DNA from: DAOVDI01 sp965373045
GTDB taxonomy: Bacteria > Acidobacteriota > Aminicenantia > Aminicenantales > Aminicenantaceae
NCBI GenBank assembly: GCA_965373045.1
Contig: CBDVEQ010000192.1
Coordinates: 1-5,040, forward strand
Length of the DNA stretch: 5,040 nucleotides
Reading direction: 5' to 3'
How positions within the stretch are numbered: the stretch's first letter is position 1; every line of letters begins with the position of its first letter. The notes beneath the pieces were generated by a model that worked only from the letters and a program-made list of their open reading frames with translations, made no database searches and was not told the origin of the DNA. A program made the position numbers and the translations under genes. Positions 4,908 to 5,040 of the stretch are shown here, in pieces.

Positions 4908-5040
4908 ATGAAAAAAATGAAATTTACGGCAGCGGTTCTTACAGCCGCACTATTCTTGAGCGCGCCTGCCGCGGCTCAGGACAAGAACACAGAACAGAGA
5001 GCCCAGGCTGCAATTGAAGCAGCGCGTGAGAACAAAGAAA
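4908..5040 (+). CDS. Secreted protein, N-terminal fragment, function unknown
   Basis: The gene runs off the window, and 44 codons are visible. It starts at an ATG with a strong AGGAG site (4896-4900, overlapping the anti-sigma stop) 7 bases upstream. Residues 1-23 form a Sec signal peptide: a short KKMK basic start, a hydrophobic core (AAVLTAALFL) and a small-residue end SAPAAA with likely cleavage before QDKN. No lipobox cysteine is present, so it should be exported to the periplasm or beyond rather than lipidated. The first visible mature residues are charged and Ala-rich (QRAQAAIEAARENKE), suggesting a helix or coiled coil. It follows the anti-sigma gene by 10 bases and is probably the third gene of that operon, hence a candidate partner or output of the signalling pair. 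No family can be assigned from this much sequence. Confidence 0.85.
   Translation, partial: MKKMKFTAAVLTAALFLSAPAAAQDKNTEQRAQAAIEAARENKE

Overview
This window is about 48% G+C by eye. It looks like part of the chromosome of a Gram-negative, probably anaerobic bacterium. The dispersed short repeats at the left end (an ATTCCC-N8-GGGAAT hairpin and runs of TTGAAYCC-type octamers) resemble those I associate with Desulfobacterota and related environmental lineages. The phylum is an inference, and no gene here fixes it.

Layout: bases 1-406 carry no convincing gene and hold short repeats. Four genes then lie on the minus strand. Read in their own 5'->3' direction they are a YjbQ/UPF0047 protein (3439-3020), a YprB-like RNase H-fold exonuclease with a TPR-like tail (3014-1686, TTG start), a zinc-dependent medium-chain alcohol dehydrogenase (1686-682) and a 64-residue two-helix membrane protein (601-407). 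The first three are tightly packed (a 5-base gap, then a one-base TAATG overlap) and are almost certainly one operon. The fourth follows after 80 bases and may be cotranscribed or have its own promoter.

A divergent intergenic region (3440-3603) separates this operon from a plus-strand regulatory operon. That operon encodes an ECF sigma factor (3604-4179), a membrane-spanning zf-HC2 anti-sigma factor overlapping it by 11 bases (4169-4897), and a secreted protein cut off by the window edge (4908 onward). A near-consensus sigma-70 promoter with an extended -10 lies just upstream of the sigma gene. It has a perfect 12-base palindrome in its spacer, and it shows that the longest sigma-factor reading frame is over-extended at its 5' end.

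The plus-strand genes form a plausible envelope-signalling cassette: the anti-sigma factor holds the sigma factor at the membrane through its zinc-binding N-terminus, its helical extracytoplasmic region senses a signal, and the secreted protein encoded next to it is a candidate target, effector or sensor partner. The minus-strand operon combines housekeeping-type enzymes with no obvious common pathway. The most unusual points are the extracytoplasmic part of the anti-sigma factor with its secreted partner, the promoter-embedded palindrome, and an Asp in place of the first structural-zinc Cys of the dehydrogenase. I see no CRISPR array, tRNA, rRNA, transposase or complete mobile element.
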